Shown here piece by piece: positions 1 through 9,299 of a DNA stretch of 64,000 bases. The number at the start of each line of letters is the position of its first letter. Positions within the stretch are counted from its first letter, which is position 1. Position numbers and translations under genes: made by a program. This DNA comes from Whitmania pigra (taxonomy: Eukaryota; Annelida; Clitellata; Hirudinida; Haemopidae): assembly GCA_021613335.1 (NCBI GenBank), contig JAJTWR010000437.1:434001-498000 (forward strand), written 5' to 3'. The notes under the pieces are model-generated. The model did not search any database and had not been told where the DNA came from. It saw only the letters and a program-made list of their open reading frames with translations.

Positions 1-1975
1 GGGCCCTTCAATTGTGTCTAATAAATAAATAAATAAATAAATAAATTTTGAATTTATCTACTGTGTCCGCATGGATAGTTTCCTTATCTAGTTTATTCCA
101 TACGGAAACCACCCTTGAACTGAAATAATTGTTTTTCAAGTTTCTCGAAGCCTTTCTATATAATTTACAATCGTGTCCTCTAGTAGAAACACTTTTTGTG
201 GCTTCGAAAAACTGTTCAGGCAAAAGGCCTTCCCTTCCCGATAAAATTTTGAATGCCTCGATGAGGTCCCCTCTATTTCTTCTCTTTTCCTGAGTCGTTA
301 ATTTATATCTATTTAATCTTTCCTCGTAACTCAGCTTTCCAAAACCTTCTATCATCCTGGTTGCCCTTCTTTGTACTCTTTCCAACACTTCTACATCCTT
401 TCTCAAATGAGGGTTCCACACTTGCACACAGTACTCAAGGTGTGGCCTTACTAATGCCTTATACAATCTCAGTATTACATCCTTGTTCCTATTCACTACT
501 GTTCTCTTTATCATTCCAAGTACTCTGTCTGCTTTTTTAGCAACTTCCATCTCTGTAGAGATGCTTTTCCATTGTTCTGCATTATTACCCCCAGATCTCT
601 TTCATGATTAGACTGCCTCAGAATGAATTCCAAATGCATATTCAACTTTCGTGTTTTTGCATCCCATATGCATAATGGAGCATTTGCTTACGTTGAAAAG
701 CATCTGCCAATCTTCTGCCCATTTGAATAACTTGTTAAGATCTTCCTGAAGGGTATCTACATCTTCTTGCTTGCTGACACTTCTTGCTACTTTGGTGTCG
801 TCAGCAAAGTTGGATAACTTAGATCTTATGCCATCATCCAGATCATTTATATATATGCAGAACAGTATAGGTCCAAGCACCGATTCTTGTGGGTAGCCGC
901 TAAGTACTGGTTGCCACTCTGAATAAATTCCTCCCATGCCTACCTTCTGTCTCCTATCTGTCAACCAGTTTGTAAACCAATGTAATAGTTTGCCTTCAAT
1001 CCCACATGCACTGAGCTTTTTTTGAAGCCTTTGACGGGGCACCTTATCAAATGCTTTTGCGAAGTCTAGGTACACTACATCTACAGCCTTGTCATGATCA
1101 ACCCACTCATAAATTTCTTCAAAAAACTCAAGTAGGTTGGTAAGAAACGATCTGTTCTTAGTAAAACCATGTTGGCTCTTTCCAATAACTTCGTTTTTTC
1201 CAAAAAATGTTGATACAGCCTTTTTGATCATTCTTTCTATTACCTTGCAAACTATAGAAGTTAAGCTTAATGGCCTGTAGTTGGATGGCAAACTCCTACT
1301 TCCCTTTTTGAATAGAGGAACTACTATTGCATCTTTCCAATCTCTTGGTATTGTTCCTGAGTCAAACGATTTGACAAATAAGATTGCCAATGCTTCTCCT
1401 ATAGCTGTTCTTGTCTCATATAGTAGTTTAGGATGTAGGCTGTCTATGCCAGGGCTCTTATATACTTTCAATTTTTCAAGTTGCTTAAATACCCCTGTTT
1501 TTGAGAAGTTTACTGTATCTAACTTTATCTCAATCTCTTGGATTCTCCTTGGCAGTTCTGGTATATTCCTTATTGTTTCCTTAGTAAAAACTGAACTGAA
1601 GTAGCTATTTAATATATTGGCTGTTTCCTCTACTGAATCAACTGTTTGCCCCTCACTATTTTGTAATGGTCCAATTTTGTCCCTTACTTTTTGTTTACAT
1701 CTAAAGTATCTGAAAAAGCTCTTGCTATCACTTTTAACATTCTTTGCTAATTTGTTCTCATATTCTAGTAATGCTTTTTTATTAATTCTGTTTGATGCAT
1801 TCCTTTGTTTCTGATATTTTTGTTTTAAATCCTTAAGCTCTCTTTCCTCTTCCTCTCCAGATTTTATTTTTGTCATTTCTCGTAATTTCTTCCATGCTTT
1901 ATACTTAGCTCTTTTGCATTTGATGACCTCCTTCGTAAGCCATGGCTGTCTTTTCTGAGTTCTGCCTCTGTGCAA
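1..1975 (-). mobile_element. CR1/Jockey-type LINE, reverse-transcriptase half, broken
   Basis: The minus strand encodes a non-LTR reverse transcriptase. Upstream of the catalytic core is a basic lysine-rich linker; then come RT blocks with 'DSLHPKLLYE', 'YRPLSLTSIVCKVIERM', 'QHGFTKNRS', 'DFAKAFDKVPRQRL' and the active site FADD, followed by a C-terminal thumb region ('LVRPHLEYCVQVWNP') in 8-550. The two reading frames (608-1975 and 8-550) do not join: one frameshift lies near 640 and another near 555, so the copy is dead. The 3' end carries an (AAAT)n tail at 20-50, usual for CR1/Rex-like LINEs. The endonuclease half is absent, that is, the copy is 5'-truncated at about 1975, where a SINE tail abuts it. 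The clade (CR1, L2 or Jockey) is inferred from motif style only. Confidence 0.88.
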
Positions 1976-1994
1976 CGGGCGTTAATAAAACATC
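1963..1994 (+). repeat. SINE tail fragment
   Basis: The string 'GTGCAACGGGCGTTAATAAA' matches, with few differences, the tail of the tRNA-derived SINE at about 4265-4290 and the reverse strand at about 45066-45090. It abuts the truncated 5' end of the LINE and is followed by a (CT)n run. It is a fragment without the tRNA-like head. Confidence 0.55.
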
Positions 1995-2126
1995 ACTCTC
2001 TCTCTCTCGTTTAGTGACTGTGATTTTTTTTAATACTCGTCTGTGACTCTCTGATCTTTCTTCTCTTTTTTAAAGCAATCGGCAATGCTATATCGGCATC
2101 GGTCGATTTTTAAAAGCTTTTTTTTA

Positions 2127-3028
2127 TGAAGAGGTTCGCCGATTTTCATCTCACGGTGAACATGGACAAGTGTAAATTTGCGGTCACGTCTACAACATTC
2201 CTGGGACACTCTGTGAGTTCAGACGGCATACAACCACTTCCGAACTCCGACGGTTCGTGGGTCTGGTGAACTTCTACAGGAGGTTCATCCCACACTGCGC
2301 CAACATGCTCGCTCCTTTGACCAGCATGTTCAAGAAGCAGAACTCGAAGAGCAAGGCAGCAGTGTCCCTGAACCCTGTCCAGTTGCAAGCATTCCAGAAA
2401 ATCCAAGATGCTGTGCCCAAGGACAGCCACCTACAACTCTCCACAGACGCTTCCGACGATGCAGCTGGAGCGGTCCTGGAACAGGTGCAAGGTGGCCTCA
2501 CTAAACCGATGGCGTTTTTCTCCAAGAAGTTCAGCCCGACGGAGACGCGGTACAGCACGTTCGGCAGGGAACTGTTGGCGATGTACCTGGCCGTGAAGCA
2601 CTTCCAGCACCTACTGGAAGGTCGTCAATTTACAATCTTCACGGACCACAGGCCGCTCACATTTGCTTACAAGAGCGGATCCAGTCGGTACTTGCCCAGG
2701 GAAATGCGGCATCTGGATTTCCTCAGTCAGTTTGCAGCTGACATCAGGCACATCAAAGGAGACAAGAATGTCGTGGCAAATGCCTTGTCGCGCACCGATG
2801 TCAACGCCGTCACAACCATCGATCTGCAAAAGATAGCCGCACACCAAGCTGCAGAGCCCTAGACTTCAGTCCCGCCCACAGCCAACCCATCCCCAGCTAT
2901 CAACCCAGCAACACCACTGGCTCAACCTCAAACACGCTCCGGACGAAGAGTTCACTGGCAAAAGAAACTCGAGGACTACGAGCCCTGACTTTTCGTTCGC
3001 CAGCTTGCTCTCTGGTGGGGGAGTATTG
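2127..3028 (+). pseudogene. Ty3/Gypsy pol remnant, RNase H and C-terminus only
   Basis: Reading starts just downstream of where the RT catalytic site would be ('KFAVTSTTFLGH'), then a small deletion shifts frame, and the long open frame 2257-2862 begins 'LRRFVGLVNFYRRF', the RT connection. RNase H follows with its acidic residues visible: DAS (about 2446), E in 'GRELLA' and D in 'TDHRPL'. The frame stops at 2862; in another frame 2921-2988 gives the usual last residues of pol ('TRSGRRVHW' to 'DYEP' stop). The RT palm and the whole integrase are missing. Domain assignment is secure; the element is non-functional. Confidence 0.88.
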
Positions 3029-3205
3029 TTGGACACAGGAACTTTGTCCCACTTGCATAATTAGAGACGCGAGCTCCGAGCGCCATGTTTGTTTATGTTT
3101 CATGAACTTAGCGCGATATTATTCCTTCTCAACTCGAGTCAACAATTCATCTGTTCAACATTTATTCTTCTGATTGTCTTTGTATATACAGTTACACTAC
3201 AGTCT
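3029..3205 (+). repeat. 3' LTR of Gypsy remnant
   Basis: A purine-rich tract (about 3014-3028, 'GGTGGGGGAG') follows the pol stop and precedes TGTTGGACACAGG, a typical LTR start. The end, near '...TACACTACA' at about 3200, is estimated; no 5' LTR is present to define it. Confidence 0.6.
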
Positions 3206-3239
3206 ATATTATAGAACCACATTTCAGGGGCCGAGCGCG

Positions 3240-3665
3240 GGGCAGCTTTAAATACTTCAAAACGTTAAATAGAAATGGTTCCCGAATTTTAATAAACTTT
3301 TAATTAGTAATCCCTGGCTCTCTAAGTTGTGTTCTATATTTTAAAATAGTATTTGTATGGCTCGGTTGATTTATAATCGCCTTTTTCGTACCTACAGTAC
3401 TCATAAGTCTTCTATTTTAGCCCAAGTTGTTTTGATTTTATCTGAAGTTTTTTTACCCCGTTCCTGTGGATTAAAAATACATGTTACACGTATTCTGCTA
3501 GATACTTTTCAGGAGAATTCAAATATGTAACTGTCTTGGCTAGCGTACGCATGGATCTACCATACAAAAATCTTCAAAGTTTTCAAGCATTAATTACAAA
3601 TAGTTCCCGATTTTTTTAATTTTTTGTCAATACTCGTCCTCCCTGGTTCTCTGATCTTTTTTTTT
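3240..3665 (+). repeat. dispersed repeat, two diverged units
   Basis: 3240-3325 and 3550-3655 share the pattern 'AAATAGTTCCCGA ... TTTTAATT ... CCCTGGYTCTCT'. The reverse complement of 59215-59320, in an intron of the EFA6 gene, matches 3550-3655 closely, and 2030-2065 matches its 3' end. It is a non-coding interspersed family of unknown class; no terminal inverted repeat or target duplication was found. Confidence 0.6.
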
Positions 3666-3689
3666 TATCAATCCACACATTTTTATTTC

Positions 3690-4157
3690 TATCGGTTACG
3701 ACAGTGAAGTTAGCAAGACTTCAGCAAGAACTTTAACATCCAATAACTCTGGAGCGCGTAAAACTAGAAATATAATTTTTTTGTTAGAAAGGTCTTGCTT
3801 TAGCAAATGATTTAAAAAATTATGTACTTTTAATAAAAATGAATTTTTGGCCAACATATAAAGCTTTGAGCGCCGATAACATAAAATGTTATGCAAAGGA
3901 CTATAATCAAATAAACAAACAAACAAGATAACATATAATTCCTTAACGCGCTTGAAATTTTAAAATCAAACAAAATACTACAAAATATTTCCTTTAAAAA
4001 TATATGTTTTGTTAACGTGTCTTCAGCGCAAGTACCGAAACTTAAATTATAAAAAAGATCTATTTCTTGTTTACCGTAGATATAAAAACGCTTTGCAGGT
4101 TAAGTCCGAATCATCTCTGTTATGCAAAGGACTATAATCAAATAAACAAACAAACAT
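3690..4157 (+). repeat. composite repeat arm, also inverted at 45.2-45.6 kb
   Basis: About 450 bp match the reverse complement of 45200-45630: shared stretches include 'AGTTAGCAAGACTTCAG', 'GAGCGCCGATAACATAAA' and 'CTTGCGCTGGAGACACGTTA' (reverse sense). A 35-bp string beginning 'TTATGCAAAGGACTATAATC' occurs twice (3890 and 4120), 229 bp apart. There is no coding potential. In both copies a tRNA-derived SINE lies beside it, so the pair moved or was duplicated together. Confidence 0.75.
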
Positions 4158-4165
4158 AAGGGGAG

Positions 4166-4292
4166 TCGTGCGCCTGCATGGCCTAACGGTTAAGGCTGCG
4201 CCTCTCACGATGGCAGCACGGGATTCAAACCCCGCTGCGGGAGCACTGCCCTAATCATCTAGCTGTGCGACAGACGTTAATAAAACAATACT
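4166..4292 (+). repeat. tRNA-derived SINE
   Basis: The head (about 4172-4245) has an A-box-like TGGCCTAACGG, a B-box-like GGATTCAAACC, and an acceptor stem in which six of seven positions can pair. The putative anticodon arm has GCTGC/GCAGC around a 13-nt loop, so it is not a normal tRNA. A short tail ends in 'GACGTTAATAAAACA'. Near-identical nonamers (GGGGAGTCG at 4158 and GGGAAGTCG at 4302) flank it and look like a target-site duplication. Pol III transcription from the internal promoter is inferred. Confidence 0.72.
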
Positions 4293-4302
4293 TTTTTTGA
4301 GG

Positions 4303-4558
4303 GAAGTCGACTCTCACGATGGCAGAATAAAACCTTTCGAGACGGACGCACACATTTTCATAAGATGATAAGAAAAAATAAAGCTCCACTCCAAAACAAA
4401 ATGTTAAAAACAGATATCCCTAAAAATATTACGGATCAAAGAGTTACTTTTACTAATTTTAGGCGGAGCTTAATTTTTTTTGGGGTGGAGCTTTATTAAA
4501 GTAGAGCATCTCATTAAAATGTATGCGTCCGTATCGAACGGTTTTACCCGTGAGTCAT
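4303..4558. mobile_element. foldback MITE
   Basis: Two long imperfect inverted arms, about 4303-4395 and 4462-4558, can pair: each contains the sequence GACGGACGCAYACATTTT and AATAAAGCTCCACYCC in opposite orientations. The loop (about 65 bp) is AT rich. There is no ORF. The superfamily was not determined because the outer ends are diffuse. Confidence 0.75.
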
Positions 4559-4804
4559 GTAGAAACAGGGTCAATCTTCACTTGGACTTAGCAAAAAACA
4601 CAAAAACGTGTGGTGCGTTTCACCAACGCCGAGCGATATTATATATTATATTTATAATGCCCCAAAACAGAATGTTGAAAAACAAACATTTATTCAACCA
4701 AATACAGACAGCAACAACAAAGCAAGATCAAACCAATTAGTGGGACCATGAGCCAAGGGCCTGGATGCAAAAGGACAGGTTCTTTAAATGCTTATATAAA
4801 AACA

Positions 4805-5962
4805 TTAGCCGTTTGTTATTTGCAATATCTTGGATTCAATTCCATGGTTGCATTTCATTAAATCCTGATCCAGATTTTCAATGAGCTCCAGAAGAAGTCG
4901 TTTTTGCTCAGCTCTCAATTCACTATTGCTAAAATATTTTATCAGTTGCCTTACACATGTAACACCTCCACTAACAACACCAGCCAATGGACTAAAATAA
5001 GAATGAAGCATAACTTTTGGAACATCATTAAGAATCTCTTCAAAAGCACCCACACCACATGATTTGTTCTCAACTGATAAAACGGCTGAATATAAGTTAC
5101 GGAATGTTCTCAACTTGTCCAAGTTTGCTTTCAACATCGATTCTATGTCTCGATGAAGGTATTTCATTTGCATTAATTTATATTCCAGAAGAGTAATGTG
5201 GTCATGATTTTCATCATCAAGTATAATTTGGTTGTCTGGAAATTCTGGAAGTATTGAAATATTTAAATTAAACCAGCAATTACAAATACTAGTAAATCTG
5301 GAACAGTATGTAGGCAAAGAATAATTCCAACAAGAATGCTCCAAAATTTTACCTTTCTTAATAAATCTAATAAGTTTTTGCACATCCATTTTAGAAAAAA
5401 CCTTGCGGAGACACTTGAAATCAATATATGGTATGTCATGTCGATAACATATTCCGGTATCTCTCAAGTCCTTCTCAATCGAATCCACACGATCTTCATT
5501 ATTACCAAAGATCTCCTTTAAGGCATGTTTTAGAGAGGCTGAAAAAGTAAATCTTTAGATGCTAAATAAATTATTATTATCAGATTCCTATCTAGTGCAG
5601 TGTGTTCAATCAATCAATTCATCTGGCTAGATATCCATTATTTATCCACCACAAATTCACATTATTATGTATTTTCAATGGTTTATATACTAAATTATCA
5701 ATGACATTAAAACTGCCAATTTTAGCAAATAAAAGAAAATTGTATAGTTGTCCAGTATTAACATTAACCTACTTTGTTCTTTTAATTCAAGCAATTTTTT
5801 CTTTTCAACAACATGCAAGTTATTATTTAAATAGCTTTCTTCCAAATATTTCAAGTCTTTCACGCTACATATTCCATGATTTTCCAAACATTGACTGATT
5901 TCTAAAACCCTTGATTCATTATCGTTTTTGAAGATTTGTCTGAGTTTCGCCGTCAAATCCAT
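4805..5962 (-). CDS. two-exon protein with tandem SAM-like helical units
   Basis: Exon 1 is 5962-5773 and exon 2 is 5538-4805; the donor AAA|GTAGGTT and acceptor TTTTTCAG|CC agree in phase (1) and the sum is 924 nt (307 aa plus stop). Residues 1-62 and about 66-125 are related to each other: each has a leading 'LxxxLKxIF' helix, a central 'GIC..KDL/HDI' turn and a final basic helix ('VEKKKLLELKE'), which looks like a SAM-type fold. The C-terminal half is helical with 'HSYFSPLAGVVSGG'. A cysteine-rich stretch (5245-5352) could be a 108-nt intron read through: it begins GTAAAA and ends CTTCCAG, with a length divisible by three. The gene at 41.8-42.3 kb has the same two-unit layout. Function is unknown; the SAM assignment is inference. 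Confidence 0.7.
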
Positions 5963-6687
5963 TTTCGAGTATTGCTAAGCACACTTAATTTGTAAATTAG
6001 TATTCACAAATTAAAAACTGCAGTCCATCAGCCAACCACTAATAATCAAAATTAAGCTCGGCGACAAACGAAACCAACAAAAGCATCACGCTGATTGTGG
6101 GAATCTTTTGGCTAAGGTGGTTATTTCGTTAAAGGATTATTACATTGAACGCATAACTTTATCAAATTTTATACTTATAAATAAATTTACTTATTAATAT
6201 ATTTATATTAAATATATTTATTTAAAAATTAGAATGACAACGTAGCTGAAGACAATTCGTGAAAGATACTTTTTAAAACCAGAGTTAACACACCTTGTTA
6301 TCGACGGCTGATATTATAGAGAAGTTCGCCAAGGAAAATGTCTAAGCTCATTGTGAAAAACTTTAAAAGTCTTTAGCCAGGAAAACTTTTCAACTTTTTC
6401 CCTGGGTTTCAACAAAAAATGTTTGTCTCCAGAGTTTTCAAAGATTTTCACAATAATGACCATGACGTTGGTGTTTTCACAAAAAAAATTCATCTCATCA
6501 TCCTGGAAAAAGTTAAAATGACATCTCTGACAAAATCGACTTGCATTGAGAAAGAAATATAGTAAAACCTACTCATACCTGAGTATTAATTAATATAATC
6601 TATTCAATTCAATTGACTTACCTTAATTGAAAAAAAAAACAAGGCCAGTAACAACAACTATGAGACATCAAATCCTACAATCATCTC
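5963..6687. other. non-coding flank
   Basis: AT-rich 5' flank of the SAM-like gene. I see no ORF with recognisable content; it may hold the promoter, but no convincing core element can be assigned. Confidence 0.4.
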
Positions 6688-7302
6688 CAGGGTTTCTTTC
6701 AAGCATTATTGTTCGGGGGGCCAGGTTTTCGTGCCAAATACAAGTTTAAAATCAAATCACGCACAACCTCATTTCAATAATTATATTTTAGGTAAGAACA
6801 TATTGAAAATTATTTATACAAACTAAAATTTATAATATGTTTAATAACTGAAATGTTTAAAAAAATTTTAAACGCCGAGGTTTTTTGAGAGCATATAAAT
6901 CTACTACTCTATCAAGAAAATCTTCCGTTGGAACTTCGGGACCTTCAATGCTTATGGTCATACAATGAGTTAAAGTTTCTGGTAGCATTCTATTTCTTGC
7001 TTGGCTTAGAATCCTGTTCATTGTACTGAATGATCTTTCTACTGAAGCAGTTGTTACTGGAATTACAAGAATTTCACAAAGCCTTTGTAGTTCACAGTAT
7101 CCCAAATTAGCTTCCAATATTTTGTTCCATGGGTTTTCATCTGTTTTGTACTTTTTGCATTCAACCATAGATTTTATGAAAAATGTAAAAGATTTTAAAT
7201 CCACGAGTACAGCTTCTGCATTTAGAATGGGAAAGTTGTTACAAAAAGTTATAATGTCTTTGTTATCATAATCAAAATCAGGAACAAACCACAATACCGC
7301 AA
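6688..7302 (-). mobile_element. hAT element fragment, transposase C-terminus
   Basis: It starts with the terminal repeat CAGGGTTTCTTTCAAGC, the same as the complete element at 56942-57556. The minus-strand frame 7294-6857 encodes the C-terminal dimerisation region, with the signature 'IPVTTASVERSFSTMNRI' followed by 'QARNRMLPETLTHCMTISI'. The right part is separated by a Gypsy element inserted at 7308, and no right terminus was found beyond 9252. Its coding part is about 90% identical by eye to the 57-kb copy, so both belong to one family. Confidence 0.88.
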
Positions 7303-7811
7303 ACTTCTGTAATGTTTTCGTTTATTTCAATCTATAACTGTCTAAACACAATGACAATAACAGCTAATCAAAAAACAGTCCAGACCACAAGACATAGACA
7401 AGCGTAACAAAAGATCTCTAATCGAACTAAAATATAAAAATAGATATATGTCACATCTCCCCTTATACAACTAATGTCACTTCATTATATAGTCCTTGAA
7501 CCGAACTGGGAAACAAGAGGTTCGACCGCTGCGGGTTTTCATTATTGGTTGAGAATTGCTTCCTGTCCCGGCAACATTTGCTGACTGATCGGATGATGAT
7601 GGAACTGGCGATCCCGCCAGTGCTTCGTGCTGTTGTTCATCAGTGTTACTTGTAAAGTCATCCAGTAAGGGTTCTCTGATGGGTTGATCTTCTTTTGTTT
7701 GAATAATGTCTCTCCCGGTTGCGTCTAATTTTGGATCCGTCTTGGGTTTCAACGATGTATGAACGAGGAGTGGAGTGAGCACGCTTAACAACGCCACGTG
7801 CCCATTTTCCG

Positions 7812-8510
7812 TTATGTCTCACCCTCATTCAATTTCGGAAGTGATTTCGATTTTCTATCATAATACATCTTCTGCTTATTCTGTCTAATCAGCAGATTCT
7901 TCTGAGCAAGTGCATCCACTCTGCGAATTAGATCTAATCTGCAACAAGAGGGCAAACCAATGATCGTTGCCGTATGGTGTTCCACTATAAAAAATTCATG
8001 GTCAGCAGTTTCTTTGCTTGTCTTTACAGACAGCGTTACTTTTCCGACTGGGCGAACCTTGTTACCGAACGCTGACAAAATTGTTGTTGTTTTCTGAACC
8101 CTTGTCTTCTCGGGAAGCTGCTCGAATGTTGACCTGCACATCAGGTTGGCCTCAGCACCGGTGTCCAGTTTGCAACTGATTGCTTTTCCACCCACTATGA
8201 TGTTCGTCTTCCAACTCTTAACACTTCCATCATCAACACCCACATTTGATATGCTGAACTCATCCAAATGTTGTTTCACCTGGTCTATGCTTGTCCCAGA
8301 ACGATTCGATGAGCCGTGAAGTGTCGACTTTTGCCTTGGTATCACTTTTGATGCCCTGCACATCGAACTAAAATGATTTTCTTTACCGCATGTAAAACAT
8401 CTCTTACCTAAGGCTGGACACTGCTTCGGTTCATGTTGCCTGCCGCATTTTTTACAACTGTCATTCCATTGCTTGTGCGTTGTGTTTTTCTTGGGGAATC
8501 TTTGTTCCAA
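7812..8510 (-). pseudogene. Gypsy nucleocapsid and protease fused to pol tail
   Basis: Two zinc knuckles are visible (C-x2-C-x4-H-x4-C in 'CKKCGRQHEPKQC', then 'CFTCGKENHFSSMC'), followed by the aspartic protease with 'KLDTGAEANLM'. After 'RLDLIRRVDAL' the frame jumps straight to 'QNKQKMYYDRKSKSLP', which in intact relatives comes after the integrase. A second short frame (7797-7477) holds the pol end with 'MKTRSGRTS' and 'RFKDYI'. The junction marks a deletion of roughly 2.5-3 kb relative to intact relatives (inferred from family length). Confidence 0.85.
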
Positions 8511-8530
8511 GGAGGTCTACGACTGCTTCT

Positions 8531-9091
8531 TCATTTTTTTATAACTTTCAATTGCTCATTTGTGGCTTCTGTGGTTCTACAAATCTGCAATGCTTTAGTC
8601 AGAGAAAGGTCTGGTTCTCTGAGAATGCGTTCCTTTGTGCGATTGTCTCTGCAACCTAGAACAACTCTGTCACGAATGAGGGATTCTTCTTGATCCCCAA
8701 AATCACAAGTTTTTGCTCGGGTGCGAAGGGTTGTTGCAAAGGCATCTAATGACTCTCCAGGACCTTGGGCGGTTTTCCAAAGCTGAAACCTTTCAAAGAC
8801 TATGTTTTTCTTAGGTGAGCAGTAGCGGTGAAACTTTTCTTTTACTGCATCAATCTTCTCCTTATCTTCTGGGGAATCAAAGCTGAAGGTGTTGAAAATG
8901 TGCAGTCCTTCTTCCCCAATTGCGCTCAAAAACATAGCGACCTGAACTTTCTCTGGAAGTTGGTCACATCTAGAAGCAAGGAGAAACAAATCAAATCTTT
9001 GAAGCCACATCCTCCACGCTTCGTCCACATTTCCACTGTCAAACTTCAACTCTGTCGGCGGTTGAAATCCGTTAACTGTCGACTGCGCCAA
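8531..9091 (-). pseudogene. Gypsy gag (capsid region)
   Basis: The 186-codon frame reads directly out of the primer-binding site and resembles the capsid portion of gag in Mag/K02A2.6-type Gypsy elements: 'WLQRFDLFLLASRCDQLPE', 'ERFQLWKTAQGPGESLDAF', 'RDRVVLGCRDNRTKERIL'. The apparent first codon is TTG within the PBS; no good ATG is visible. A stop at 8531 and a frame change separate it from the downstream zinc-knuckle frame, so a full Gag-Pol would need frameshifting or the copy is mutated. Confidence 0.82.
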
Positions 9092-9299
9092 GTAATGTTT
9101 TCGTTTATTTCAATCTATAACTGTCTAAACACAATGACAATAACAGCTAATCAAAAAACAGTCCAGACCACAAGATGGCGACGACATAGACAAGCGTAAC
9201 AAAAGATCTCTAATCGAACTAAAATATAAAAATAGACATATGTCACAACTTCTCTCCAATATGAGGTCAAGACGTGAAGGTTGATTTCAAGACCTGAAA

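Larger units (their letters stand above)
7308..9247 (-). mobile_element. internally deleted Ty3/Gypsy element with 5-bp TSD
   Basis: LTRs are 9247-9092 (5') and 7455-7308 (3'); both begin TGTGACATA and end near CATTAC. ACTTC occurs at 7303-7307 and 9248-9252, a perfect 5-bp target duplication. A PBS-like TGGCGCAGTCG follows the 5' LTR, and a purine tract (AAGGGGAGA) precedes the 3' LTR. The 3' LTR lacks 8 bp ('ATGGCGAC' region) present in the 5' LTR. Between the LTRs are gag, zinc knuckles, protease and the extreme pol end; RT, RNase H and integrase are deleted. It inserted into the hAT fragment at 6.7-7.3 kb. Confidence 0.93.

Noticed and set aside
2146..2847. Minus-strand ORFs opposite the Gypsy RNase H
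   Set aside because: Shadow frames of a clear plus-strand RNase H.
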